Shown here: piece after piece, positions 26,272 through 33,738 of the stretch | Layout: every line of letters begins with the position of its first letter | How positions within the stretch are numbered: position 1 is the stretch's first letter | DNA from: Polaribacter sp. BM10 | Lineage (GTDB): Bacteria > Bacteroidota > Bacteroidia > Flavobacteriales > Flavobacteriaceae | Direction: 5' to 3' | DNA length: 64,000 nt | NCBI RefSeq assembly: GCF_002005425.1 | Contig: NZ_CP019704.1 | Span: forward strand, 3,076,001 to 3,140,000 | The notes under the pieces: model-generated | What the model was told of the DNA's origin: nothing | The model's database searches: none | What the model saw: only the letters and a program-made list of their open reading frames with translations | Translations under genes and position numbers: made by a program

Positions 26272-26631
26272 ATGAAAACTTCAATTTTTACACTTGTGAT
26301 GTGTTGTTTTTTGTCAATTTCTAATTTTGCTCAATCTAATAGTGACGCTATTAAAGTAGGTGATGTTTTTACAGTAGGCAAAGTTGAAATGAATAATTAT
26401 AAGCACATTAAATTTCCTAGAAACAACTTTATTATTAAAAGAGGTGGTATTGCAACTTATAAAAATGTTGTAAACAAAGAAGTGAAAGTTACTTCTTTAG
26501 AAGAAAAAAAAGATGGTAGTTTAGAAGCTGTAATTGAACTAACATCTGGACGTTATTTTTTTAAAAGCCACAAATACATTAAAGTAGATTTAAATAAAGC
26601 ATTAAATTCTAAAGAATTAATTGAAAGCTAA
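26272..26631 (+). CDS. Small secreted protein, unknown function
   Basis: A 119-aa protein with a signal peptide ending at about 'SNFAQ' (residue 20). The mature part of about 100 residues is beta-rich and basic, with 'IKVGDVFTVGKVEMNNYKHIKFPRNN' and 'ATYKNVVNKEVKVTSLEEKKDGSLEAVIEL'. I do not recognise the family. It is monocistronic, with its own -7 box and a terminator at 26661. Confidence 0.75.
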   Translation: MKTSIFTLVMCCFLSISNFAQSNSDAIKVGDVFTVGKVEMNNYKHIKFPRNNFIIKRGGIATYKNVVNKEVKVTSLEEKKDGSLEAVIELTSGRYFFKSHKYIKVDLNKALNSKELIES

Positions 26632-26660
26632 ATTTGCTATCATCAACTAAATAAAAATTA

Positions 26661-26688
26661 AAAAACTTTCTTCTTAGAAAGTTTTTTT
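26661..26688 (+). terminator. Terminator
   Basis: AAAAACTTTCT/AGAAAGTTTTT with a 4-nt loop and long T-run, downstream of the small secreted protein gene. Confidence 0.9.
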
Positions 26689-26725
26689 TATGCTTTATAT
26701 TGTGATTTCTTAAAATTCTATACTT

Positions 26726-27454
26726 ATGAAAAATATATTTCTATTGTTTTTGTGTTTTTTCAGCTTGAGTTGCTCAAATAAAAAAGTAGAACAAGTAGAC
26801 ATAAAAGAAAAACCATTACCAACTTTAGTAGACGGTAGATATAATGTTGCATTTCTTATTATGGATGGTACATTTAATACCGAACTAACAGCGCCATTTG
26901 ATATTTTTCAGCATACTATTTTTAGAAAAAATATAAAAGCTATGAATGTTTTTACGGTAGCAAATACAAATGAAGCTGTTACAACATTCGAAGGAATGAG
27001 AATTTTACCAGATTATAATTATCTAAAAGATAAGTTACCTAAAATAGATATTTTAGTTGTTCCGTCTGCAGAACATCATTTAGATACAGATTTAGATGAT
27101 ACAAAAATGATAGATTTTGTAAACCAAGTGGCTAAAGATGCAAGTTTTATTACTTCACATTGCGACGGTGCTTTTGTATTAGCCAAAGCAGGGTTGTTAA
27201 AAGATAAAATTTCGACAACTTTTCCTAGTGATATAGACAAAATGAGAGAAACGTTTCCAGGTTTAGACATTAGAAAAGAAGTTTTATTTGTGCATGACAG
27301 TAACGTAATTACTTCTGCTGGTGGCGCAAAATCTTTTGAAGCTGCTTTGTATTTATGCGAGTATTTGTACGGAAAGGAAATAGCAAAATCGTTAGCAGGT
27401 GGTTTAGTTATAGATTGGAATTTAGAAAATGTACCACATTTAATTGTAGATTAA
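26726..27454 (+). CDS. DJ-1/PfpI-family lipoprotein
   Basis: A 242-aa protein with a lipoprotein signal ('MKNIFLLFLCFFSLSC', Cys16). A class I glutamine-amidotransferase-like DJ-1/PfpI domain follows: 'VAFLIMDGTFNTELTAPFDIFQ', 'DILVVPSAEHH', and the elbow 'SHCDGAFVLAKAG' with the reactive Cys146. It lacks the AraC DNA-binding half seen in related regulators. Export to the periplasm is unusual for this fold but known in Bacteroidetes. The substrate is unknown; isocyanide hydratase-like or protease/chaperone roles are possible. Confidence 0.87.
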   Translation: MKNIFLLFLCFFSLSCSNKKVEQVDIKEKPLPTLVDGRYNVAFLIMDGTFNTELTAPFDIFQHTIFRKNIKAMNVFTVANTNEAVTTFEGMRILPDYNYLKDKLPKIDILVVPSAEHHLDTDLDDTKMIDFVNQVAKDASFITSHCDGAFVLAKAGLLKDKISTTFPSDIDKMRETFPGLDIRKEVLFVHDSNVITSAGGAKSFEAALYLCEYLYGKEIAKSLAGGLVIDWNLENVPHLIVD

Positions 27455-27569
27455 GCAATAATTTTACGTAATAAATTCCTATTTACTTGCGCATTTCTTG
27501 TAGAGCTTGTTTTTGATCAAAAAATAGAAAAATTCTTTTTAAGTCTAAGTAGTTGACAGATTTTCTCCT

Positions 27570-27577
27570 TATTTTTG
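27570..27577 (+). promoter_or_regulatory. -7 box six bases before ygiQ-like start codon
   Basis: TATTTTTG ends six bases before the ATG at 27584, implying a leaderless or nearly leaderless transcript. It overlaps the alternative TTG start at 27575, which argues for the ATG. Confidence 0.55.
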
Positions 27578-27583
27578 CAAACT

Positions 27584-29548
27584 ATGCAAGAAACAAAGAA
27601 ACATCAACTAACAGATTGGTTACCAACTACAAACAAAGAGGTTAAAATTCGAGGTTGGGAAGAATTAGACGTGATTCTATTTAGCGGAGACGCTTATGTA
27701 GATCATCCGTCTTTTGGGCCTGCTGTAATTGGTAGAATTTTAGAAAGTTATGGTTTACGTGTGGCAATTGTACCACAACCAAGTGTAAACGATAACTTAC
27801 AAGATTTTGAAAAATTAGGTAAGCCTCGTTTATTCTTTGCCGCTACTGGTGGTTGTATGGATCCGATGGTTTCTAATTATACAGCAAGCAAAAAAAGACG
27901 TGATAAAGATGCATATACGCCTAACGGAGATAAAGGTTTTAGACCTGATTATGCAACCTCTGTATATTCTAAAATTTTAAAAGAAAAGTTTCCTGATGTA
28001 CCTGTTTTAATTGGAGGAATTGAAGCATCGTTAAGACGTGTAACTCATTATGATTATTGGTCGGATAAGTTGTTGCCTTCTATTTTAGAAACTTCTAAAG
28101 CAGATATGTTGGTTTACGGAATGGGTGAACAGCCTTTACGAGAAATTGTAGAGTTGTTGCAAAAAGGTGTGCCTTTTTCTAGCTTAAAAAACATTAAACA
28201 AACTGCGGTTTTAATCAATCAAAAAGAAGAAAAAATACCTGTAGTTAATGGTTGGGAAGATGTTACAATTAATTCTCATGAAGCATGTTTAAAAGATAAA
28301 AAAACATTTGCTTCTAATTTTAAAGTGATAGAACAAGAATCTAATAAGTTAAAAGCCAGAAGAATTCTACAAGGAATAGGAGAGAATACCTTGGTAATTA
28401 ATCCGCCTTACCCAACAATGACAGAAAAGGAAATTGATGGGTCTTTCGATTTGCCTTACACTCGTTTACCACATCCAAAATATAACAAACGTGGACCAAT
28501 ACCTGCGTTTGAAATGATTAAATTCTCAATAAATATACATAGAGGATGTTTTGGTGGATGTAGCTTTTGTACAATTTCTGCTCATCAAGGTAAATTTATT
28601 GCAAGTAGAAGTCAAGAGTCTGTTTTAAAGGAAGTTGATAAAGTTGCAAATATGCCAGATTTTAAAGGATATTTATCTGATATTGGTGGTCCGTCTGCAA
28701 ATATGTATCAAATGAAAGGTAAAGTACAATCTATTTGCGATAAGTGTGTTGCACCAAGTTGTATTTCGCCGGTAATTTGTTCTAATTTAGATACTTCTCA
28801 CAAACCTTTAACAGAATTATATCAAGCAGTTGATAAACATCCGAAGATTAAAAAATCTTTTATTGGAAGCGGAATTAGACATGATATGTTGGTGCCAGAA
28901 TTCAATAAAAATGCAGATCCAAAAGAATTGGATGCATATACAGAAGAGGTAATGACTAAACACGTTTCTGGACGTTTAAAAGTTGCACCAGAACATACTT
29001 CAGATCCTGTTTTAAAATTGATGCGTAAGCCTTCTTTTAAATATTTTCATATGTTTAAAGAGCGTTTCGATAAAATAAATATCAAGAGAAGATTAAATCT
29101 GCAATTGATACCTTATTTTATTTCAAGTCATCCGGCAAGTGAAGTAGAAGATATGGCAAATTTAGCTGCAGAAACTAAAGATATGGGCTTTCAGTTAGAG
29201 CAAGTTCAGGGTTTTACACCAACGCCTATGACTGTTGCAACCGTAATTTATTATTCAGGTTATCATCCGTATACATTAAAACCAACCAAAACTCCTAAAA
29301 CAAAAAAGGAAAGAGAAGATCAGCATAAATTTTTCTTTTGGTATAAAAAAGAAAACAAAGATTGGATTCGAAATACGTTAAGTAAAGTTGGTAGGCCAGA
29401 TTTATTAAAAGTATTGTTACCCGAAACAAATTCGTGGCAAAAGAATAAAAAAGCAAAACCTGCTAAAAATACTTTTGATGATGCTGTTCCTTTTAATAGA
29501 AGAAAGAAAAAAGCTAGTAGAAGTTCTTCTAAAAAAAGAAGACGATAA
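27584..29548 (+). CDS. YgiQ-family radical SAM protein
   Basis: I start it at the ATG at 27584, because a TTG at 27575 falls inside the -7 box. The 654-aa protein has an N-terminal UPF0313 domain ('DVILFSGDAYVDHPSFGPAVIGRILE', 'TGGCMDPMVSNYTASKK'). The radical-SAM cluster is 'HRGCFGGCSFCTI' around residue 324. A C-terminal domain has 'APEHTSDPVLKLM' and 'LQLIPYFISSHPA'. The last 60 residues are very basic (Lys/Arg/Ser), suggesting RNA or ribosome contact (inference). Its reaction is not established. Confidence 0.94.
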   Translation: MQETKKHQLTDWLPTTNKEVKIRGWEELDVILFSGDAYVDHPSFGPAVIGRILESYGLRVAIVPQPSVNDNLQDFEKLGKPRLFFAATGGCMDPMVSNYTASKKRRDKDAYTPNGDKGFRPDYATSVYSKILKEKFPDVPVLIGGIEASLRRVTHYDYWSDKLLPSILETSKADMLVYGMGEQPLREIVELLQKGVPFSSLKNIKQTAVLINQKEEKIPVVNGWEDVTINSHEACLKDKKTFASNFKVIEQESNKLKARRILQGIGENTLVINPPYPTMTEKEIDGSFDLPYTRLPHPKYNKRGPIPAFEMIKFSINIHRGCFGGCSFCTISAHQGKFIASRSQESVLKEVDKVANMPDFKGYLSDIGGPSANMYQMKGKVQSICDKCVAPSCISPVICSNLDTSHKPLTELYQAVDKHPKIKKSFIGSGIRHDMLVPEFNKNADPKELDAYTEEVMTKHVSGRLKVAPEHTSDPVLKLMRKPSFKYFHMFKERFDKINIKRRLNLQLIPYFISSHPASEVEDMANLAAETKDMGFQLEQVQGFTPTPMTVATVIYYSGYHPYTLKPTKTPKTKKEREDQHKFFFWYKKENKDWIRNTLSKVGRPDLLKVLLPETNSWQKNKKAKPAKNTFDDAVPFNRRKKKASRSSSKKRRR

Positions 29549-29561
29549 ATTAAAAAAAATG

Positions 29562-29601
29562 ATAACCATTAAATTTACTATGATTTAATGGTTATTTTTT
29601 T
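29562..29601. terminator. Bidirectional terminator
   Basis: Perfect stem ATAACCATTAAAT/ATTTAATGGTTAT flanked by A- and T-runs. It overlaps the stop codon of the convergent methyltransferase gene. Confidence 0.88.
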
Positions 29602-30413
29602 ACAGCAATCATCATATGCGGACTAAATGGAAGCAAATACTCGTCATTCTGAGTTAACTTCTGTAAAGATTTTAAAGTTTTAGATTTCTTTTTATCTAAC
29701 ATATTCGCAAAGTATTCATTGTCTAACCAAATCATACCTTCAACAGCATAAAGATTTATAAATGAAAGGTTTTGCTCTAAAAACTCTGTTTTTAAAGTTG
29801 CAGGTTTATGATAATAGGCATCAGCTAATAAAAAAGGAAAATCTTTAGGCGCATTATGCACACCAGTAGTTAATTCTTTTTTACACATATCAAAAAATGA
29901 ATTTGCATGTATCATTCCGTTCATTAACCCAACAACAGTAGATGCAGTTGCGTTAATTGCGAAACCTAAAATAATTCCGCCTTTTTTAAGAACTCTTTTT
30001 GCTTCTAATATTGCTGCAATTCTATCTTCTCTTTTTTGTAGATGATATAAAGGGCCATGTAATATTACTAAATCTGCTGAATTATCTTTAAAAGGAAGTT
30101 TTTTTGCTTCGCCAATAGTTACAGAAAAAGGTTTTTTTAATTTTTTTGCTCTTTTTTCTGCAAGTTTTATATGTTTTAAAACAGGTTCTATTAAATGCAC
30201 TGTATGATTTTGTTTCGCTAACCATTCAGAATATTTTCCAGTTCCACCACCAACATCTACAACAGTAATTTTATCTTTTAAAATATGAAGTTGTATTAAT
30301 TCTTTAATACGTTCAAATTCAAAAATCCCCATACCTTTTTCTAGGCGAGTTTCTTCGGAAGCTTTGTTGTAAAAATCTTCTAATTCTTTGCTAATTAATT
30401 GCTGTTTCTTCAA
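29592..30413 (-). CDS. Class I SAM-dependent methyltransferase
   Basis: A 273-aa protein. The SAM-binding motif is 'ITVVDVGGGTGKYSEWLAKQNH' (about 48-69), followed by 'LIEPVLKHI' and 'DLVILHGPLYHLQKREDRIAAILEAKRVLKKGGIIL'. These are typical of UbiE/COQ5-like small-molecule methyltransferases. The frame has no ATG before residue 28. A TAA lies four codons upstream of the TTG at 30413, and homologue-like sequence runs right from that TTG, so TTG is the likely start. The substrate is unknown. It has its own terminator. Confidence 0.87.
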   Translation of the reverse strand: MKKQQLISKELEDFYNKASEETRLEKGMGIFEFERIKELIQLHILKDKITVVDVGGGTGKYSEWLAKQNHTVHLIEPVLKHIKLAEKRAKKLKKPFSVTIGEAKKLPFKDNSADLVILHGPLYHLQKREDRIAAILEAKRVLKKGGIILGFAINATASTVVGLMNGMIHANSFFDMCKKELTTGVHNAPKDFPFLLADAYYHKPATLKTEFLEQNLSFINLYAVEGMIWLDNEYFANMLDKKKSKTLKSLQKLTQNDEYLLPFSPHMMIAVKK

Positions 30414-30491
30414 GTTGTACTTTTAAAAAGTTAAAAGTAAATAATTTAAAACAATTAAGTATAAAACCGTAAAAGTGATTGTGAATAAATA

Positions 30492-31379
30492 TTATCTAAC
30501 GTGTGTTTTTAAGAAAGCAATGGTTCTTTCCCAAGATAAATCTGCCGCAGCCTCATCAAATCTTGGTGTTGTATTGTTATGAAAACCATGATTAACTTCT
30601 GGGTAAAAATGTGCAGTATATGTTATTTTATTTTCTTTCAATACTTTTTCAAATGCAGGCCAACCTTCGTTTACCCTTTTGTCTAAACCAGCATATTGTA
30701 AAAGTAAAGGAGCTTTTATTTTAACTGCATCTTTTGCTTCTGGTTGTCTACCATAATAAGGAACAGCAGCAGATAATTCTGGTAATCTTACCGCCATCAT
30801 ATTAGATATCCATCCGCCAAAACAAAAACCTACTACACCAACTTTACCGTTACAATCTTTATGATTTTTTAAATAATTGTAACCAGCAATAAAGTCTTCT
30901 AGCATTTCTATTCGATCTCTTTTCTTCTGCATTGCTCTACCTTCATCATCACTTCCTGGGTAACCGCCTAAAGGAGCTAATGCATCTGGAGCTAATGTTA
31001 TAAAACCATCTAAAGCAGCTCTTCTACCAACATCTTTTATATACGGATTTAAACCTCTATTTTCATGAACTACTATTAAACCAGGTAGTTTTCTAATATT
31101 TTTTACACGTTTAGAAAGTAAACCATTCATTTTTTTACCTCCTTTTGGAGATTCATAATGTATTGTTTCTGATTTTAATCTAGGATCGTCTGGTTGAACC
31201 GTAATAGCATCAATATAATTAGGAGAAATAAAACTTAATAAAGAAGGTAAGGTAATTGCACCAACAGCAAATAAAGAAAGTTTTTGTAAAAATTCTTTTC
31301 TGTCCATTTTATTGTGCGCATAATCGTCATATAAATCAAAAACTTCTTGACTTATGTCTTCTTTTTTTAAATTTTGCAT
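30492..31379 (-). CDS. Dienelactone hydrolase-family protein
   Basis: A 295-aa alpha/beta hydrolase. The Cys nucleophile is in 'VGVVGFCFGGWISNMM' (about 180-195). Asp is in 'LQYAGLDKRVNEGW' and His in 'YPEVNHGFHNNTTPRFDEAAA', giving the DLH Cys-Asp-His triad. The first 60 residues hold a charged segment and a hydrophobic stretch ('LQKLSLFAVGAITLPSLLSF') like a non-cleaved or Tat-like leader without twin Arg. It probably acts at or beyond the membrane on an ester or lactone; the substrate is unknown. Confidence 0.9.
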   Translation of the reverse strand: MQNLKKEDISQEVFDLYDDYAHNKMDRKEFLQKLSLFAVGAITLPSLLSFISPNYIDAITVQPDDPRLKSETIHYESPKGGKKMNGLLSKRVKNIRKLPGLIVVHENRGLNPYIKDVGRRAALDGFITLAPDALAPLGGYPGSDDEGRAMQKKRDRIEMLEDFIAGYNYLKNHKDCNGKVGVVGFCFGGWISNMMAVRLPELSAAVPYYGRQPEAKDAVKIKAPLLLQYAGLDKRVNEGWPAFEKVLKENKITYTAHFYPEVNHGFHNNTTPRFDEAAADLSWERTIAFLKTHVR

Positions 31380-31460
31380 GTTGCTTTTATTTAGGATTCT
31401 AATTTAAATCTAAAGTACTTAAAAATGAAGTAAATATTATATTTAACGGTTAAGTTTAAG

Positions 31461-32024
31461 TTAAACTGCCTTTTCGAGAGCTATATAATGCGTTGTGTTT
31501 TCTATTGATAAAGGGAAGATTTTAATTTCGCATTTATATGCAGTTTTGTCTTTCTTATAATTTAAAACTGTTTCTTCAAAAGGCTTGTTTGCTATTAATT
31601 TTTTTCTAATTCTAGCTCTTGTCTCTTCACATGTATTGTCTCCTTGAAGAAAAGTTGGCGTTTTGTTAATAGCGTACTTTTTACTGAAACCTGTCATTTT
31701 TTTAAAGCCATCATTCACCCAAATAATTTCTTGATCTTTATTCGTTAGCACAATTGTTTCGAAATCTTGATTTTTAAAAATAACATCTACATCATTACAC
31801 CAATTAAACTTATTTGCAAAGTTTTTTATTGTATTGATATCGTTTTTTCTGTTGATTTTTTTTATTTCATCAGTAAAATAATCTATGTAAAAGTCAAAAC
31901 TTTTTATTGGGGCTTTAAGAAAATCCGAAGATGAAATTTGACTTTTTAAGCACGTATAATCGTGTTCATTTTGCGAAGACAAAAACAAATCTAAACACAT
32001 CATACCAGCCAAATTATTTCTCAT
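31461..32024 (-). CDS. PAS-domain protein, LOV-like but lacking the photoactive Cys
   Basis: A 187-aa protein. The N-terminal 85 residues are unassigned; residues about 85-187 are one PAS domain. The region 'GFKKMTGFSKKYAINKTPTFLQGDNT' aligns with the LOV consensus GxNCRFLQG, but the Cys position is replaced ('KTPTFLQG'). A flavin-cysteinyl photocycle is therefore not expected. No output domain is attached, so it probably acts through a protein partner. It lies 68 nt downstream of sigZ on the same strand and may modulate that sigma factor (inference). Confidence 0.82.
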   Translation of the reverse strand: MRNNLAGMMCLDLFLSSQNEHDYTCLKSQISSSDFLKAPIKSFDFYIDYFTDEIKKINRKNDINTIKNFANKFNWCNDVDVIFKNQDFETIVLTNKDQEIIWVNDGFKKMTGFSKKYAINKTPTFLQGDNTCEETRARIRKKLIANKPFEETVLNYKKDKTAYKCEIKIFPLSIENTTHYIALEKAV

Positions 32025-32092
32025 AATAAAAAGAGTTTTTTAAATTAAACAGCTAAGCTATAAAAAAATGCTTAGAATTTATGTTAAAAAAC

Positions 32093-32623
32093 TTATTTAC
32101 AGTCCTTTTTATCTTGAATTTCACCTATTAAATTCCCTTTTTTATCGAATTTAAAGCCACAACAATCGATAAAGCCTTTTGCAATTAGTTTTCTTGCACG
32201 TTGAATTTGAGATTTTGTGGTTGATAAACTTTGTTCTAATTTAATGGCAATATCCTGTTGCTTTAGACCTTTGATGTCAGATAAAAATAATGGCTTTCTA
32301 TATTTATCTGGCAGACTTTGTATAATACCTCTAAGGCAATCTTTTTCCGTATGGTTATTTATACTAATGTTCGTTTCAGATTCGAAATTTGCGATTTCAA
32401 AAGTTTGATTTGTGGTTTTCCAATAATTTAAAACGGAATTTCTAGCAATAGTAAAACACCAAGATTTTAATTTATTTAAATCTTTTAAAGTATGAATACT
32501 GGTGTGTATTTTTATAAAAGTTTCTTGTAAAACATCATCTGCTATTTCAGAGTTTTTTACTTTACTTAATATAAAATTTTTTAAATCATCAGAATAAAAT
32601 GTCCAAACTTCTTTAGTAGTCAT
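32093..32623 (-). CDS. sigZ: ECF RNA polymerase sigma factor, SigZ type
   Basis: A 176-aa sigma-70-family factor. Region 2 is at about 10-75 ('EIADDVLQETFIKIHTSI', 'KLKSWCFTIARNSVLNYW'). Region 4 is at about 105-155 ('IIQSLPDKYRKPLFLSDIKGLKQQDIAIKLEQSLSTTKSQIQRARK'). The C-terminal extension 'DCCGFKFDKKGNLIGE' is the SigZ hallmark; its paired Cys could bind metal or sense redox state. No anti-sigma gene is adjacent. The neighbours are a Cys-rich mini-gene upstream and a PAS protein downstream. Confidence 0.9.
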   Translation of the reverse strand: MTTKEVWTFYSDDLKNFILSKVKNSEIADDVLQETFIKIHTSIHTLKDLNKLKSWCFTIARNSVLNYWKTTNQTFEIANFESETNISINNHTEKDCLRGIIQSLPDKYRKPLFLSDIKGLKQQDIAIKLEQSLSTTKSQIQRARKLIAKGFIDCCGFKFDKKGNLIGEIQDKKDCK

Positions 32624-32643
32624 TTTTAAATATAAAAAAATAT

Positions 32644-32687
32644 AAAAAACGAAACAATTTTAAAGTGTTAAGATTGTTTCGTTTTTT
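32644..32687 (-). terminator. Terminator between Cys-rich peptide gene and sigZ
   Basis: A 15-bp perfect stem AAAAAACGAAACAAT/ATTGTTTCGTTTTTT. On the minus strand it follows the 33-codon ORF and precedes sigZ, so sigZ either has its own promoter or relies on read-through. Confidence 0.88.
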
Positions 32688-32699
32688 GTAAATTAATTT

Positions 32700-32801
32700 T
32701 TAGCAATTACAAGAATTACATGTGCAATTAACACATGTGCAGTCTTTACAAGATCCGTTTTTGCAGGCATTGCAATCGCATGTACAATTTTTATTTTTCA
32801 T
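32700..32801 (-). CDS. 33-aa Cys-rich metallothionein-like peptide
   Basis: A short ORF (ATG at 32801) encoding 33 residues, 11 of them Cys, arranged mostly as C-x-C and C-x2-C with Asn, Thr, Asp and Lys between ('CTCDCNACKNGSCKDCTC' and on). No hydrophobic segment, so it should be cytoplasmic. The composition suggests binding of soft metals (Zn, Cu, Cd), like a minimal metallothionein; the family is not recognised. The ORF is flanked by terminators at 33005-33036 and 32644-32687, so it is an independent small transcript directly upstream of sigZ. Expression is not proven, but random sequence in this AT-rich context would rarely give such a Cys pattern. Confidence 0.72.
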   Translation of the reverse strand: MKNKNCTCDCNACKNGSCKDCTCVNCTCNSCNC

Positions 32802-33004
32802 GATATTTGTTTTAATGTTCATATAATAGACTCAAAAAAGTTTAAAAAGACGCATTAATTTAAAATCTTTTTTTACTTAAAATAATAGTATTATTAAAAA
32901 AGAGTGGAGATTTGAATTTTAAAGTATAATTGATTGAAGTAAAAAACAGCTTAAAACGCTATTTAATGATATTAAAAAGTTTTAACTAACGCAGTAAGTT
33001 TATA

Positions 33005-33036
33005 TAAAAAAACTCCGCATAAATTATGCGGAGTTT
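33005..33036 (-). terminator. Terminator after TonB-plug gene
   Basis: GC-containing stem AAACTCCGCATAA/TTATGCGGAGTTT with an A-run on the left (U-run on the minus transcript). Confidence 0.9.
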
Positions 33037-33088
33037 ACTAGTTGTGATAAGAATATTTTTTTAAGACTCTATTGAACTTAAAAGTAAA

Positions 33089-33700
33089 TTACTTAGTTTT
33101 AATAACAATAACACCATTTGCTCCTCTAACTCCATAGCTAGATGAATCTGGTCCTTTAAGTATGGTGACTTTTTTTACTTCATTTGGATCTATAGCGGCA
33201 AATACACTTTCTGGGACTTCAATATTATTAAGTACGAATAACGGATCCATATTTCCAGAGAAACTATTATAACCTCTTATTCTTATAACATTATCAGCAG
33301 AAATACTAACTCCAGAAACTTTTCCTCTTAGATAGTCATATATAGAATTAAACTGTATTGAGTTTCCTGAGACTTCATTTGCAGCATTTTTTACTATTAC
33401 TTTTTCGTTACCACCTCTTATGTAAATGTTAATTTTCTCTTTTCCGTTGTATGCAATTTTAGTAATTCCAATTTCTGGATGAAATGCACTAATTGTTTTT
33501 GGTTTTTTATTTAATCGAGTTTTAAATATTCCATTAAAATTAGTGGTTTTATCTTGCTTTACATCATCTATTAAAATAATTGCACCAGAAATAGGTTTGT
33601 TTTTTTGGTTTTTAACTTTGATAGTGATTTTTTTTGATTGAGAATTAATACCAAAACTTAATAATAAAAAGCTTAGTAGAATAGAGAATTTTTTTTTCAT
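33089..33700 (-). CDS. TonB plug-domain protein without beta-barrel
   Basis: A 203-aa secreted protein: signal peptide ('MKKKFSILLSFLLLSFGINSQ'), then a carboxypeptidase-regulatory-like domain (about 22-95, 'KPISGAIILIDDVKQDKTTNFNG'). A SusC-type plug domain follows (about 105-203), ending in 'VTILKGPDSSSYGVRGANGVIVIKTK'. In SusC proteins this point leads into a barrel of about 700 residues; here a stop codon and a terminator follow. Such stand-alone plugs recur in Bacteroidetes, so it is probably a real family rather than a broken receptor. Confidence 0.85.
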   Translation of the reverse strand: MKKKFSILLSFLLLSFGINSQSKKITIKVKNQKNKPISGAIILIDDVKQDKTTNFNGIFKTRLNKKPKTISAFHPEIGITKIAYNGKEKINIYIRGGNEKVIVKNAANEVSGNSIQFNSIYDYLRGKVSGVSISADNVIRIRGYNSFSGNMDPLFVLNNIEVPESVFAAIDPNEVKKVTILKGPDSSSYGVRGANGVIVIKTK

Positions 33701-33738
33701 GTAAATAATTTTGAGGTTGTTAAGGTAATAAAAAGATA

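Noticed and set aside
27575..27577. TTG as start of the YgiQ-like gene
   Set aside because: It lies inside the TATTTTTG -7 box; the ATG at 27584 is the plausible start. The same reasoning excludes the TTG starts at 49607 (purM) and 40705 (pyrF).
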